DNA of 64,000 nt from Calliopsis andreniformis (lineage: Eukaryota > Arthropoda > Insecta > Hymenoptera > Andrenidae): assembly GCF_051401765.1 (NCBI RefSeq), contig NC_135068.1, positions 1,302,001 through 1,366,000 of the forward strand. Reading direction: 5' to 3'. Positions 11,841 to 25,260 of this stretch are shown one piece after another. The position numbers and the translations under genes are program-made. How positions within the stretch are numbered: the stretch's first letter is position 1; the number at the start of each line of letters is the position of its first letter. The notes beneath the pieces are model-generated. The model was not told the DNA's origin, made no database searches, and worked only from the letters and a program-made list of their open reading frames with translations.

Positions 11841-13125
11841 CGAGCTAGAGAGAAGCCTAGGTTGCCCGGAACGTAGAAATGACCATTACTTTCACACTAG
11901 ATGCAATTATTTCTATTATACGATGGAAAAACTGTTGTATTTTTATTTTATTTTATGCTTCCGGCGTTGACACCTAAGGCCCGAACCATCCGATGTGATG
12001 GAGCAACGCCCTAGAGTGAAGCCTAGGTTGCCCGGAACGTAGAAATGACCATTAATTTCACACTGGTTGCAATTACTCCTGTTATACAATGGAAAAACTG
12101 TTGTATTTTTATTGTATTTTATGCTTGTGGCGTTGACTTCTAATGCCCGGGCTATTCGATTTGGTGGAGCAACGAGCTAGAGTGAAGCCTAGGTTGCCCG
12201 GAACGTAGAAATGACCATTACTTTCACACTGGTCTTAATTATTCCTTTTATACGATGGAAATACTGTTGTATTTATATTGTATTTTATGCTTCTGGCGTT
12301 GACACCTGACGCCCTAACCATTCGATGTGGGCAAGCATCGCCCTAGAGTGAAGCCTATGTCGCCCGAAACGTAGAAATGACAATTACTTTCATACTGGTT
12401 GCAATTATTCCTTTTATACGATGAATAAACTGTTCTATTTATATTATATTTTATGCTTCTGGCGTTGACATCTAAGGCCCTAACTATTCGATGTGGTGGA
12501 GTGACGCCCTAGAGTGAAGCCTATGACGCCCGAAACGTAGAAATGACCATTACTTTCTCAATGGTTGCAATTATTCCTTTTATACGATGGAAAAACTGCT
12601 GTATTGATATTGTATTTTATGCTTCTGGCATTGACTTCTAAGGCCCGAGCTATTCGATCTTGTGAAGCATCGCCCCAGAGTGAAGCGTAGGTCGCCCGAA
12701 ACGTAGAAATGACCATTACTTTCACACTGGTTGCAATTATTCCTTTTATACGATGGAAATACTGTTGTATTTATATTGTATTTTATGCTTCTGGCGTTGA
12801 CACCTGAGGCCCTAGCTATTCGATGTGGGCAGGCATCGCCCTAGAGTGAAGCCTATGTCGCCCGAAACGTAGAAATGACAATTACTTTCACACTGGTTGC
12901 AATTATTCCTTTTATACGATGAATAAACTGTTGGATTTATATTATATTTTATGCTTCTGGCGGTGACACCTAAGGCCCGAACCATTCGATGTGATGGAGC
13001 AACGCCCTAGAGTGAAGCCTAGGTTGCCCGTAACGTAGAAATGACCATTAATTTCACACTGGTTGCAATTACTCCTGTTATACAATGGAAAAACTGTTGT
13101 ATTTATATTGTATTTTATGCTTCTG
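11841..13125 (+). repeat. Single run of P-Q-R-S type monomers
   Basis: Monomers here are a TTCCGGCGTTGAC/CCATCCGATG type (11,964), P (12,130), Q (12,296), R (12,462), S (12,628), a GTGGGCAGGC type (12,794) and a GGCGGTGACACC type (12,960). The block from about 10,500 to 12,900 recurs at 26,860-29,270 with a shift of 16,354. There the GGCGGTG monomer is skipped. Confidence 0.85.
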
Positions 13126-15114
13126 CCGTTGACACCTGAGACCCTAACTATTCGATGTGGTCAAGCATCGCCCTAGAGTGAAGCCCAGGTCGCCCGAAAC
13201 GTAGAAATGACCAATACTTTCACACTGGTTGCAATCATTCGTTTATACGATGGAAAAACTGTTGCATTTATATTGTATTTTATGCTTCTGGCGTTGACAC
13301 ATAAGGCCCTAACTATTCGATGTGGTGGAGCCACGCCCTAGAGTGAAGCCTGGGTTGCCCGGAACGTAGAAATGACCATTACTTTCACACTGGTTTCAAT
13401 TATTTCAATTATACGATGGAAAAGCTGTTGTATTTTTATTGTATTTTATGCTTCTGGCGTTGACTTCTAAGGCCCGAGCTATTCGATGTGGTGGAGCAAC
13501 GAGCTAGAGTGAAGCCTAGGTTGCCCGGAACGTAGAAATGACCACAACGTTCACACTAGTTGCAATAATTTCTATTATACCATGGAAAAACTGTTGCATT
13601 TATATTTTGTTTTATGCTTCTGGCGTTGACTTCTCAGGCCCGATCTATTCGATCTTGTGAAGCATCGCCCTAGAGTGAAGCCAAGGTCGACAGAAACGTA
13701 GAAATGACAATTACTTTCACACTGCTTGCAATTATTCCTTTTATAGGATGGATGAACTGTTGTATTTATATCGTATTTTAGCTTCTGGCGTTGACTTCTA
13801 AGGCCCGATCTATTGGATCTTGTGAAGCATCGCCCTAGAGTGAAGCCTAGGACGCCCGAAACGTAGAAATGACCATTACTTTCACACTGGTTGCAATTAT
13901 TCCGTTTATACGATGGAAAAAGTGTTGTATTTATATTCTATTTTATACTTCTGGCGTTGGCATCTAAGGCACTAACAATTCGATCTGGTGGAGCAACGCC
14001 CTAGAGTGAAGAATAGGTTGCCCGGAACGTAGAAATGACCATTACTTTCACACTGGTTTCAATTATTTCTATTATACTAAGGAAAAACTGTTGTATTTTT
14101 ATTGTATTTTATGCTTCTGGCGTTGACTTCTAAGGCCGGAGCTATTCGGTCTTGTGAAGCATCGCCCCAGAGTGAAGCCTAGGTCGCCCGAAACGTAGAA
14201 ATGACCATTACGTTCACACTGGTTGCAATTATTCCTTTTATACGATGGAAAGACTGTTGTATTTATATTGTATTTTATGCTTCTGCCGTTGACACCTGAG
14301 GCCCTAACTATTCGATGTGGTCAAGCATCGCCCTAGAGTGAAGCCTAGGTTGCCCGGAACGAAGAAATGAACATTACTTTCACACTGGTTGCAATTATTC
14401 CTTTTATACGATGGAAAATCTGTTGTACTTATATTGTATTTTATGCTTCTGGCGTTGACGCCTAAGGCCCTAACTATTCGCTGTGGTGGAGCAACGCCCT
14501 AGAGTGAGGCCCAGGTTGCCCGGAACGTAGAAATAACCACTAATTTCACACTGGATGGAAGTACTCCTGTTATACAATGGAAAAACTGTTGTATTTTCAT
14601 TGTATTTTATGCTTCTGGCGTTGACTTCCAATGCCCGAGCTATTCGATTTGGTGGAGCAACGCCCTAGAGTGAAGCCCAGGTTGCCCGGAACCTAGAAAT
14701 AACAATTAATTTCACACTGGTTGCATTTCCTCCTGTTATACGATGGACAACCTGGTGTATTTTTATTGTATTTTACGCTTCTGCCGTTGACACCTGAGAC
14801 CCTAACTATTCGATGTGGTCAAGCATCGCCCTAGAGTGAAGCCCAGGTCGCCCGAAACGTAGAAATGACCAATACTTTCACACTGGTTGCAATTATTCGT
14901 TTATACGATGGAAAAACTGTTGCATTTATATTGTATTTTATGCTTCTGGCGTTGACACATAAGGCCCTAACTATTCGATGTGGTGGAGCCACGCCCTAGA
15001 GTGAAGCCTGGGTTGCCCGGAACGTAGAAATGACCATTACTTTCACACTGGTTTCAATTATTTCAATTATACGATGGAAAAGCTGTTGTATTTTTATTGT
15101 ATTTTATGCTTCTG
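13126..15114 (+). repeat. I-J pair followed by a full decamer A-J (copy 3)
   Basis: I (13,126) and J (13,291) lead into A-J with anchors from 13,457 to 14,949. All diagnostic states match the decamers at 23 and 5,163. I and J therefore bracket the decamer on both sides, consistent with a ten-monomer unequal exchange between I-J-A-H runs. Confidence 0.9.
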
Positions 15115-17105
15115 GCGTTGACTTCTAAGGCCCGAGCTATTCGATGTGGTGGAGCAACGAGCTAGAGTGAAGCCTAGGTTGCCCGGAACGTAGAAATGAC
15201 CACAACGTTCACACTAGTTGCAATAATTTCTATTATACCATGGAAAAACTGTTGCATTTATATTTTGTTTTATGCTTCTGGCGTTGACTTCTCAGGCCCG
15301 ATCTATTCGATCTTGTGAAGCATCGCCCTAGAGTGAAGCCAAGGTCGACAGAAACGTAGAAATGACAATTACTTTCACACTGCTTGCAATTATTCCTTTT
15401 ATAGGGTGGATGAACTGTTGTATTTATATCGTATTTTAGCTTCTGGCGTTGACTTCTAAGGCCCGATCTATTGGATCTTGTGAAGCATCGCCCTAGAGTG
15501 AAGCCTAGGACGCCCGAAACGTAGAAATGACCATTACTTTCACACTGGTTGCAATTATTCCGTTTATACGATGGAAAAAGTGTTGTATTTATATTCTATT
15601 TTATACTTCTGGCGTTGGCATCTAAGGCACTAACAATTCGATCTGGTGGAGCAACGCCCTAGAGTGAAGAATAGGTTGCCCGGAACGTAGAAATGACCAT
15701 TACTTTCACACTGGTTTCAATTATTTCTATTATACTAAGGAAAAACTGTTGTATTTTTATTGTATTTTATGCTTCTGGCGTTGACTTCTAAGGCCGGAGC
15801 TATTCGATCTTGTGAAGCATCGCCCCAGAGTGAAGCCTAGGTCGCCCGAAACGTAGAAATGACCATTACGTTCACACTGGTTGCAATTATTCCTTTTATA
15901 CGATGGAAAGACTGTTGTATTTATATTGTATTTTATGCTTCTGCCGTTGACACCTGAGGCGCTAACTATTCGATGTGGTCAAGCATCGCCCTAGAGTGAA
16001 GCCTAGGTTGCCCGGAACGAAGAAATGAACATTACTTTCACACTGGTTGCAATTATTCCTTTTATACGATGGAAAATCTGTTGTACTTATATTGTATTTT
16101 ATGCTTCTGGCGTTGACGCCTAAGGCCCTAACTATTCGCTGTGGTGGAGCAACGCCCTAGAGTGAAGCCCAGGTTGCCCGGAACGTAGAAATAACCATTA
16201 ATTTCACACTGGATGGAAGTACTCCTGTTATACAATGGAAAAACTGTTGTATTTTCATTGTATTTTATGCTTCTGGCGTTGACTTCCAATGCCCGAGCTA
16301 TTCGATTTGGTGGAGCAACGCCCTAGAGTGAAGCCCAGGTTGCCCGGAACCTAGAAATAACAATTAATTTCACACTGGTTGCATTTCCTCCTGTTATACG
16401 ATGGACAACCTGGTGTATTTTTATTGTATTTTACGCTTCTGGCGTTGAATTCTGAGCCCCTAGCTATTCGATATGTTGGAGCAACGCCCTTGAGTGAATC
16501 CAGGGTCGCCCGAAACGTAGAAGTGACCATTACTTTCACACTGGTTGCACTTACTCCTGTTATACAATGGAAAAACTGTTGTATTTTTATTGTATTTTAT
16601 GTTTCTGGCGTTGACTTCTAAGGCCCGAGCTATACGATCTTGTGAAGCATCGCCCTAGAGAGAAGCCTAGGACGCCCGAAACGTTGAAGTGACCATTACT
16701 TTCACACTGGTTGCAATTATTCCCTTTATACGATGGAAAAACTGTTGTATTTATATTGTATTTTATGCTTATGGCGTTGACATATAAGGCCCTAACTATT
16801 CGATGTGGTGGAGCCACGCCCTAGAGTGAAGCCTAGGTTGCCCGGAACGTAGAAATTACCATTAATTTAACACTGGTTGCAATTACTGCTGTTATACAAT
16901 GGAAAAACTGTTGTATTTTTATTGTACTTTATGCTTCTGGCGTTGGCTTCTAAGGCCCGAGCTATTCGATTTGGTGGAGCAACGAGCTAGGTTGAAGCCT
17001 AGGTTTCCCGGAACGTAGAAATGAACATTACTTTCACACTGGTTGCAATTATTTCTATTATACTAAGGAAAAACTGTTGTATTTTTATTGTATTTTATGC
17101 TTCTG
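15115..17105 (+). repeat. A-H run continuing into L' and three further types
   Basis: A-H (15,115-16,441) are as in the decamer, but H is followed by L' (16,442, GAATTCTGAGCCCC), not by I. Next come a GTTTCTGGCG/GAGCTATACG type (16,608), a CTTATGGCG/GACATATAAGG type (16,774) and a GGCTTCTAAGG type with TTTCCCGG (16,940). This A-to-L' order recurs at 29,645 and 35,864, and its H-L' part recurs at 20,922. It may be the ancestral order from which the decamer was amplified. Confidence 0.85.
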
Positions 17106-18267
17106 GCGTTGACTTCTAAGGCCCGAGCTGTTCGATCTTGTGAAGAATCGCCCTAGAGTGAAGACTATGCTGACCGGAACATAGAAATGAACATTACTTT
17201 GACACTGGTTGCAATTATTCTGTTTATACGATGGAAAAAGTGTTGTATTTATATTCTATTTTATACTTCTGGCGTTGGCATCTAAGGCACTAACAATTCG
17301 ATCTGGTGGAGCAACCTCCTAGAGTGAAGAATAAGTTGCCCGGAACGTCGAAATAACCATTAATTTCACACTGGTTGCAATTACTCCTGTTATAAGATGG
17401 ACAAACTGGTGTATTTTTATTGTATTTTACGCTTCTGGCGTTGAATTATGAGCCCCTAGCTATTCGATATGTTGGAGCAACGCCCTTGAGTGTATCCAGG
17501 GTCGCCCGAAACGTAGAAATGACCATTACTTTCACACTGGTTGCACTTACTCCTGTTATACGATGGAAAAACTGTTGTATTTTTATTGTATTTTATGCTT
17601 CTGGCGTTGACACATAAGGCCCTAACTATTCGATGTGGTGGAGCCACGCCCTAGAGTGAAGCCTAGGTTGCCCGGAACGTAGAAAAGACCATTACTTTCA
17701 CACTGGTTTCAATTACTGCTGTTATACAATGGAAGAACTGTTGTATTTGTATTGTATTTTATGCTTCTGGCGTTGACACCTAAGGCCCTAACTATTCGAT
17801 GTGGTGGAGCAACGACCTAGAGTGAAGGCTAGGTTGCCCGGAACGTAGAAATAACCATTGATTTAACACTGGTTGCAATTACTCTTGTTATACAATGGAA
17901 AAACTGTTGTATTTTTATTGTATTCCATGCTTCTGGCGTTGACTTCTAAGGCCCGAGCTATTCGATGTGGTGGAGCAACGAGCTAGAGTGTTACCTAGGT
18001 TGCCCGGAACGTAGAAATGACCATTACTTTCACACTGGTAGCAATTATTTCTACTATACGATGGAAAGACTGTTGTATTTTTATTGTATTTTATGCATCT
18101 CGCGTTGACTTCTAAGGCCCTAACTATTCGTTGTGGTGGAGCAACGCCCTAGAGTGAAGCCTAGGTAGCCCGGAACGTAAAAATAACAATTAATTTCACG
18201 CTGGTTGCGATTCCCCCTGTTATACAATGGAAAAACTGTTTTATTTTTATTGTATTTTATGCTTGTG
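17106..18267 (+). repeat. Heptamer-derived block (hybrid Y, Z, L, M, N, O, X)
   Basis: The monomer at 17,106 starts as the GAGCTGTTCGATCTTG type seen at 21,752, then switches to the Y tail (GACTATGCTGACCGG). Z (17,272), L, M, N, O and X (18,102) follow as in the heptamer. X leads directly into P (18,268) through an ACTGTTTTATTTTTATTG tail, skipping the rest of the heptamer. Confidence 0.82.
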
Positions 18268-20091
18268 GCGTTGACTTCTAATGCCCGAGCTATTCGATTT
18301 GGTGGAGCAACGAGCTAGAGTGAAGCCTAGGTTGCCCGGAACGTAGAAATGACCATTACTTTCACACTGGTCTTAATTATTCCTTTTATACGATGGAAAT
18401 ACTGTTGTATTTATATTGTATTTTATGCTTCTGGCGTTGACACCTGACGCCCTAACCATTCGATGTGGGCAAGCATCGCCCTAGAGTGAAGCCTATGTCG
18501 CCCGAAACGTAGAAATGACAATTACTTTCATACTGGTTGCAATTATTCCTTTTATACGATGAATAAACTGTTCTATTTATATTATATTTTATGCTTCTGG
18601 CGTTGACACCTAAGGCCCTAACTATTCGATGTGGTGGAGTGACGCCCTAGAGTGAAGCCTATGACGCCCGAAACGTAGAAATGACCATTACTTTCTCAAT
18701 GGTTGCAATTATTCCTTTTATACGATGGAAAAACTGCTGTATTGATATTGTATTTTATGCTTCTGGCATTGACTTCTAAGGCCCGAGCTATTCGATCTTG
18801 TGAAGTATCGCCCCAGAGTGAAGCGTAGGTCGCCCGAAACGTAGAAATGACCATTACTTTCACACTGGTTGCAATTATTCCTTTTATACGATGGAAATAC
18901 TGTTGTATTTATATTGTATTTTATGCTTCTGGCGTTGACACCTGAGGACCTAGCTATTCGATGTGGGCAGGCAACGCCCTAGAGTGAAGCCTATGTCGCC
19001 CGAAACGTAGAAATGACAATTACTTTCACACTGGTTGCAATTATTCCTTTTATACGATGAATAAACTGTTGGATTTATATTATATTTTATGCTTCTGGCG
19101 GTGACACCTAAGGCCCGAACCATTCGATGTGATGGAGCAACGCCCTAGAGTGAAGCCTAGGTTGCCCGTAACGTAGAAATGACCATTAATTTCACACTGG
19201 TTGCAATTACTCCTGTTATACAATGGAAAAACTGTTGTATTTATATTGTATTTTATGCTTCTGCCGTTGACACCTGAGACCCTAACTATTCGATGTGGTC
19301 AAGCATCGCCCTAGAGTGAAGCCCAGGTCGCCCGAAACGTAGAAATGACCAATACTTTCACACTGGTTGCAATTATTCGTTTATACGATGGAAAAACTGT
19401 TGCATTTATATTGTATTTTATGCTTCTGGCGTTGACACATAAGGCCCTAACTATTCGATGTGGTGGAGCCACGCCCTAGAGTGAAGCCTGGGTTGCCCGG
19501 AACGTAGAAATGACCATTACTTTCACACTGGTTTCAATTATTTCAATTATACGATGGAAAAGCTGTTGTATTTTTATTGTATTTTATGCTTCTGGCGTTG
19601 ACTTCTAAGGCCCGAGCTATTCGATGTGGTGGAGCAACGAGCTAGAGTGAAGCCTAGGTTGCCCGGAACGTAGAAATGACCACAACGTTCACACTAGTTG
19701 CAATAATTTCTATTATACCATGGAAAAACTGTTGCATTTATATTTTGTTTTATGCTTCTGGCGTTGACTTCTCAGGCCCGATCTATTCGATCTTGTGAAG
19801 CATCGCCCTAGAGTGAAGCCAAGGTCGACAGAAACGTAGAAATGACAATTACTTTCACACTGCTTGCAATTATTCCTTTTATAGGATGGATGAACTGTTG
19901 TATTTATATCGTATTTTAGCTTCTGGCGTTGACTTCTAAGGCCCGATCTATTGGATCTTGTGAAGCATCGCCCTAGAGTGAAGCCTAGGACGCCCGAAAC
20001 GTAGAAATGACCATTACTTTCACACTGGTTGCACTTACTCCTGTTATACAATGGAAAAACTGTTGTATTTTTATTGTATTTTATGTTTCTG
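18268..20091 (+). repeat. P-Q-R-S, I-J, A-B block with C hybrid
   Basis: P (18,268), Q, R, S, GTGGGCAGGC (18,932), GGCGGTG (19,098), I (19,264), J (19,429), A (19,595) and B (19,761) repeat the 12,130-13,787 order. The C monomer at 19,926 switches near 20,030 from CACTGGTTGCA to the CTTACTCCTGTTATACAATG tail of L', keeping the 166-bp register. Confidence 0.82.
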
Positions 20092-21917
20092 GCGTTGACT
20101 TCTAAGGCCCGAGCTATACGATCTTGTGAAGCATCGCCCTAGAGAGAAGCCTAGGACGCCCGAAACGTTGAAGTGACCATTACTTTCACACTGGTTGCAA
20201 TTATTCCCTTTATACGATGGAAAAACTGTTGTATTTATATTGTATTTTATGCTTATGGCGTTGACATATAAGGCCCTAACTATTCGATGTGGTGGAGCCA
20301 CGCCCTAGAGTGAAGAATAGGTTGCCCGGAACGTAGAAATGACCATTACTTTCACACTGGTTTCAATTATTTCTATTATACTAAGGAAAAACTGTTGAAT
20401 TTTTATTGTATTTTATGCTTCTGGCGTTGACTTCTAAGGCCGGAGCTATTCGATCTTGTGAAGCATCGCCCCAGAGTGAAGCCTAGGTCGCCCGAAACGT
20501 AGAAATGACCATTACGTTCACACTGGTTGCAATTATTCCTTTTATACGATGGAAAGACTGTTGTATGTATATTGTATTTTATGCTTCTGCCGTTGACACC
20601 TGAGGCCCTAACTATTCGATGTGGTCAAGCATCGCCCTAGAGTGAAGCCTAGGTTGCCCGGAACGAAGAAATGAACATTACTTTCACACTGGTTGCAATT
20701 ATTCCTTTTATACGATGGAAAATCTGTTGTACTTATATTGTATTTTATGCTTCTGGCGTTGACGCCTAAGGCCCTAACTATTCGCTGTGGTGGAGCAACG
20801 CCCTAGAGTGAAGCCCAGGTTGCCCGGAACGTAGAAATAACCATTAATTTCACACTGGATGGAAGTACTCCTGTTATACAATGGAAAAACTGTTGTATTT
20901 TCATTGTATTTTATGCTTCTGGCGTTGACTTCCAATGCCCGAGCTATTCGATTTGGTGGAGCAACGCCCTAGAGTGAAGCCCAGGTTGCCCGGAACCTAG
21001 AAATAACAATTAATTTCACACTGGTTGCATTTCCTCCTGTTATACGATGGACAACCTGGTGTATTTTTATTGTATTTTACGCTTCTGGCGTTGAATTCTG
21101 AGCCCCTAGCTATTCGATATGTTGGAGCAACGCCCTTGAGTGAATCCAGGGTCGCCCGAAACGTAGAAGTGACCATTACTTTCACACTGGTTGCACTTAC
21201 TCCTGTTATACAATGGAAAAACTGTTGTATTTTTATTGTATTTTATGTTTCTGGCGTTGACTTCTAAGGCCCGAGCTATACGATCTTGTGAAGCATCGCC
21301 CTAGAGAGAAGCCTAGGACGCCCGAAACGTTGAAGTGACCATTACTTTCACACTGGTTGCAATTATTCCCTTTATACGATGGAAAAACTGTTGTATTTAT
21401 ATTGTATTTTATGCTTATGGCGTTGACATATAAGGCCCTAACTATTCGATGTGGTGGAGCCACGCCCTAGAGTGAAGCCTAGGTTGCCCGGAACGTAGAA
21501 ATTACCATTAATTTAACACTGGTTGCAATTACTGCTGTTATACAATGGAAAAACTGTTGTATTTTTATTGTACTTTATGCTTCTGGCGTTGGCTTCTAAG
21601 GCCCGAGCTATTCGATTTGGTGGAGCAACGAGCTAGGGTGAAGCCTAGGTTTCCCGGAACGTAGAAATGAACATTACTTTCACACTGGTTGCAATTATTT
21701 CTATTATACTAAGGAAAAACTGTTGTATTTTTATTGTATTTTATGCTTCTGGCGTTGACTTCTAAGGCCCGAGCTGTTCGATCTTGTGAAGCATCGCCCC
21801 AGAGTGAAGCCTAGGTCGCCCGAAACGTAGAAATGATCATTACTTTCACACTGGTTGCAAATATTCCTTTTATACGATGGAAAGACTGTTGTATTTATAT
21901 TGTATTTTATGCTTCTC
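20092..21917 (+). repeat. Second local seven-monomer period (1,162 bp)
   Basis: The GAGCTATACG monomer at 20,092 and the GACATATAAGG monomer at 20,258 recur at 21,254 and 21,420, a shift of 1,162 bp. Between them lie E, F, G, H and L' (20,424-21,253). The monomer at 20,258 is a hybrid that switches near 20,315 to the D tail (GAAGAATAGG). From 20,756 on, the order matches 16,110-17,105 with a shift of 4,646. Confidence 0.82.
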
Positions 21918-24052
21918 CCGTTGACACCTGAGGCCCTAACTATTCGATGTGGTGGAGCGACGCCCTAGAGTGAAGCCTTGGTTGCCCGGAACGTAGAAAT
22001 AACCATTAATTTCACACTGGTTGCAATTGCTCCTGTTATGCAATGGAAAAACTGTTGTATTTTTATTGTATTTTATGCTTCAGGCGTTGACTTCTAAGGC
22101 CCGAGCTATTCGATTTGGTGGAGCAACGATCTAGAGTGAAGCCTAGGTTGCCCGGAACGTAGAAATGGCCATTACTTTCACACTAGTTGCAATTATTTCT
22201 ATTATACGATGGAAAAACTGTTGTATTTATATAGTATTTTATGCTTCTGGCGTTGACACCTAAGGCCCTAACTATTCGATGTGGTGGAGCAACGGCCTAG
22301 AGTGAAGCCTAGGTTGCGCGTAACGTAGAAATGACCATTACCTTCACACTGGTTTCAATTATTTCTATTATACGATGGAAAAGCTGTTGTATTTTTATTG
22401 TGTTTTCTGCTTCTGTCTTTGACTTAAGGACCGAGCTGTCCGATCTGGTGCAGCAACGCCCTAGAGTGAAGCCTAGGTCACCTGAAACATAGAAATGACC
22501 ATTACTTTCTCACTGGTTGCAATTATTCCTTTTATACGATGAAAAAACTGCTGTATTTATATTGTATTTTATGCTTCTGTCGTTGACCTCTAAGGCCCGA
22601 GCTATTCGATCAGGTGCAGCAACGCCTTACAGTGAAACCTATGTTGTCCGGAACGTAGAAATAACTATTACTTTCACACTTGTTGCAATTATTCGGTCTA
22701 TACGATGGAAAAACTGTTGTTTTATATTGTATTTTATGATTCCGGCGTTGACATCTAAGGCCCTAACAATTCCATGTGGTGGAGCGTCGCCCTAGAGTGA
22801 AGCCTAGGTTGCCCGGAACGTAGAAATAACCATTAGCTTCACACTGGTTGCAATTACTCCTGTTATACAATGGAAAAACTGTTGTATTTTCATTGTATTT
22901 TATGCTTCTGGCGTTGGCACCTAAGGCCCGAGCTATTTGATTTGAAGCAGCAGCGCCATAGAGTGAAACCTAGGTTTCCCTGTACGTAGAACTACCCATT
23001 AGTTTCACACTGGTTGCAATTACTCCTGTTATACGATGGAAGAACTGTTGTATTTTTATTGTATCTTTTGCTTCTGGCGCTGACTTCAAGGGCCCGAGCT
23101 ATTCGATCTTGTGAAGCATCGCCCTAGAGTGAAGCCTAGGTCGCCCGAAACTTAGAAATGACCATTACCTTCATACTGGTTGCAATTATTCCGTTTATAC
23201 GTTGAAAAACTGTTGTATTTATATTGTACTTTATGCTTCTGGCGTTGACGCCAAAGGCCCTAACTATTCGATGTGGTGGAGCAACGGCCTAGAGTGAAGC
23301 CTAGGTTGCGCGGAACGTAGAAATGACCATTACCTTCACACTGGTTTCAATTATTTCTATTATACGATGGAAAAGCTGTTGTATTTTTATTGTGTTTTCT
23401 GCTTCTGTCTTTGACTTCTAAGGACCGAGCTGTCCGATCTGGTGCAGCAACGCCCTAGAGTGAAGCCTAGGGCGCCCGAAACGTAGAAGTGACCATTACT
23501 TTCACACTGGTTGCAATTATTCCCTTTATACGATGGAAAAACTGTTGTATTTATATTGTATTTTATGCTTCTCCCGTTGACACCTGAGGCCCTAACTATT
23601 CGATGTGGTGGAGCGACGCCCTAGAGTGAAGCCTTGGTTGCCCGGAACGTAGAAATAACCATTAATTTCACACTGGTTGCAATTACTCCTGTTATACAAT
23701 GGAAAAACTGCTGTATTTATATTGTATTTTATGCTCCTGGCGTTGACTTCTAAGGCCCGAGCTGTTCGATCTTGTGAAGCATCGCCCTAGAGTGAAGCCT
23801 AGGTCGCCCGAAACGTAGAAATGACCATTACTTTCACACTTGTTGCAATTATTCATTTTATACGAAGGAAAACTGTTGTATTTATATTGTATTTTATGCT
23901 TCTGGCGTTGACTTCTAATGCCCCAGCTATTCGATTTGGTGGAGCAACGAGCTAGAGTGAAGCCTACGTTGCCCGGAACGTAGAAATGAACATTACTTTC
24001 AGACTGGTTGCAATTATTCCTTTTATACGATGGAAACTCTGTTGTACTTATA
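21918..24052 (+). repeat. Monomer block 21.9-24.05 kb
   Basis: This holds about 13 monomers of types not seen to the left: TCTCCCGTTGAC (21,918), TTCAGGCGTTG (22,084), a GTCTTTGACTTAAGG monomer with a 3-bp deletion (about 22,425), GTCGTTGACCTC, TCCGGCGTTGACATC, TATTTGATTTGA, GCGCTGACTTCAAG and GACGCCAAAGG. Positions 22,623-23,560 recur at 38,893-39,830 (shift 16,270), linking this block to the start of the 5,640-bp HOR. The 21.9-22.6 kb part also recurs near 25.7-26.4 and 33.2-33.9 kb. Confidence 0.78.
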
Positions 24053-25260
24053 ATGTATTTTATGATTCTGGCGTTGGCGTCTATGGCCCGAGCTATTCGA
24101 TGTGGTGGACCAATGAGCTAGAGTGTTGCCTAGGTTGCCCGGAACGTAGAAATGACCATTACTTTCACACTCGCAGCAATTATTTCTACTATACGATGGT
24201 AAAACTGTTGTATTTTTATTGTATTTTATGCATCTGGCGTTGACTTCTAAGGCCCTAACTATTCGTTGTGGTGGAGCAACGCCCTACAGTGAAGCCTAGG
24301 TTGCCCGGAAGGTAGAAATAACAATTAATTTCACACTGGTTGCAATTACTCCTGTTATACAATGGAAAAACTGTTGAATTTTTATTGTATTTTATGCTAC
24401 TGGCGTTGACTTGTAAGGCCCGAGCTATTCGATTAGGTGAAGCATCGCCCTAGAGTGAAGACTATGTTGACCGGAACGTAGAAATGAACATTACTTTCAC
24501 ACTGGTTGCAATTATTCCGTTTATACGATGGAAAAAGTGTTGTATTTATATTCTATTATATACTTCTGGCGTTGGCATCTAAGGCACTAACAATTCGATC
24601 TGGTGGAGCAACGCCCTAGAGTGAAGAATAGGTTGCCCGGAACGTAGAAATGACCATTACTTTCACACTGGTTGCAATTATTTCTACTATACGATGGAAA
24701 AACTGTTGTATTTTTATTGTATTTTATGCTGATGGCGTTTTTTATGATTCTGGCGTTGGCGTCTATGGCCCGAGCTATTCGATGTGGTGGACCAATGAGC
24801 TAGAGTGTTGCCTAGGTTGCCCGGAACGTAGAAATGACCATTACTTTCACACTGGTAGCAATTATTTCTACTATACGATGGTAAAACTGTTGTATTTTTA
24901 TTGTATTTTATGCATCTGGCGTTGACTTCTAAGTCCCTAACTATTCGTTGTGGTGGAGCAACGCCCTACAGTGAAGCCTAGGTTGCCCGGAAGGTAGAAA
25001 TAACAATTAATTTCACACTGGTTGCAATTACTCCTGTTATACAATGGAAAAACTGTTGAATTTTTATTGTATTTTATGCTACTGGCGTTGACTTGTAAGG
25101 CCCGAGCTATTCGATTAGGTGAAGCATCGCCCTAGAGTGAAGACTATGTTGACCGGAACGTAGAAATGAACATTACTTTCACACTGGTTGCAATTATTCC
25201 GTTTATACGATGGAAAAAGTGTTGTATTTATATTCTATTATATACTTCTGGCGTTGGCAT
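24053..25260 (+). repeat. 682-bp local duplication with out-of-register joint
   Basis: The GGCGTCTATGG monomer at anchor 24,071 and the three that follow recur from anchor 24,753. The shift is 682 bp, which is 4 x 166 plus 18. The extra 18 bp is the fragment at 24,735. Copies differ at a few bases (CTCGCAGC against CTGGTAGC, AAGGCCC against AAGTCCC). The related run at 32.3-32.9 kb has only one copy. Confidence 0.88.
24735..24752 (+). repeat. 18-bp monomer fragment at a recombination joint
   Basis: Two anchors lie only 18 bp apart. The fragment reads GCGTT (offsets 1-5) joined to TTTTATGATTCTG (offsets 154-166), so 148 bp are missing. The bases around the joint are a T run, giving at most a few bases of microhomology. 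It is the smallest monomer remnant I found in the window. Confidence 0.88.

Noticed and set aside
16379..16621. Overlapping frames on both strands with 62-80 codons
   Set aside because: Frames on opposite strands over the same satellite DNA, repeated with the HOR at 21,025, 30,909 and 37,128. There is no support for a gene.
17120..17140. RNA polymerase III B-box-like GTTCGATCT in GAGCTGTTCGATCTTG monomers
   Set aside because: The last required C is absent, no A box at proper spacing is evident, and most monomers carry ATTCGAT instead. Probably chance.
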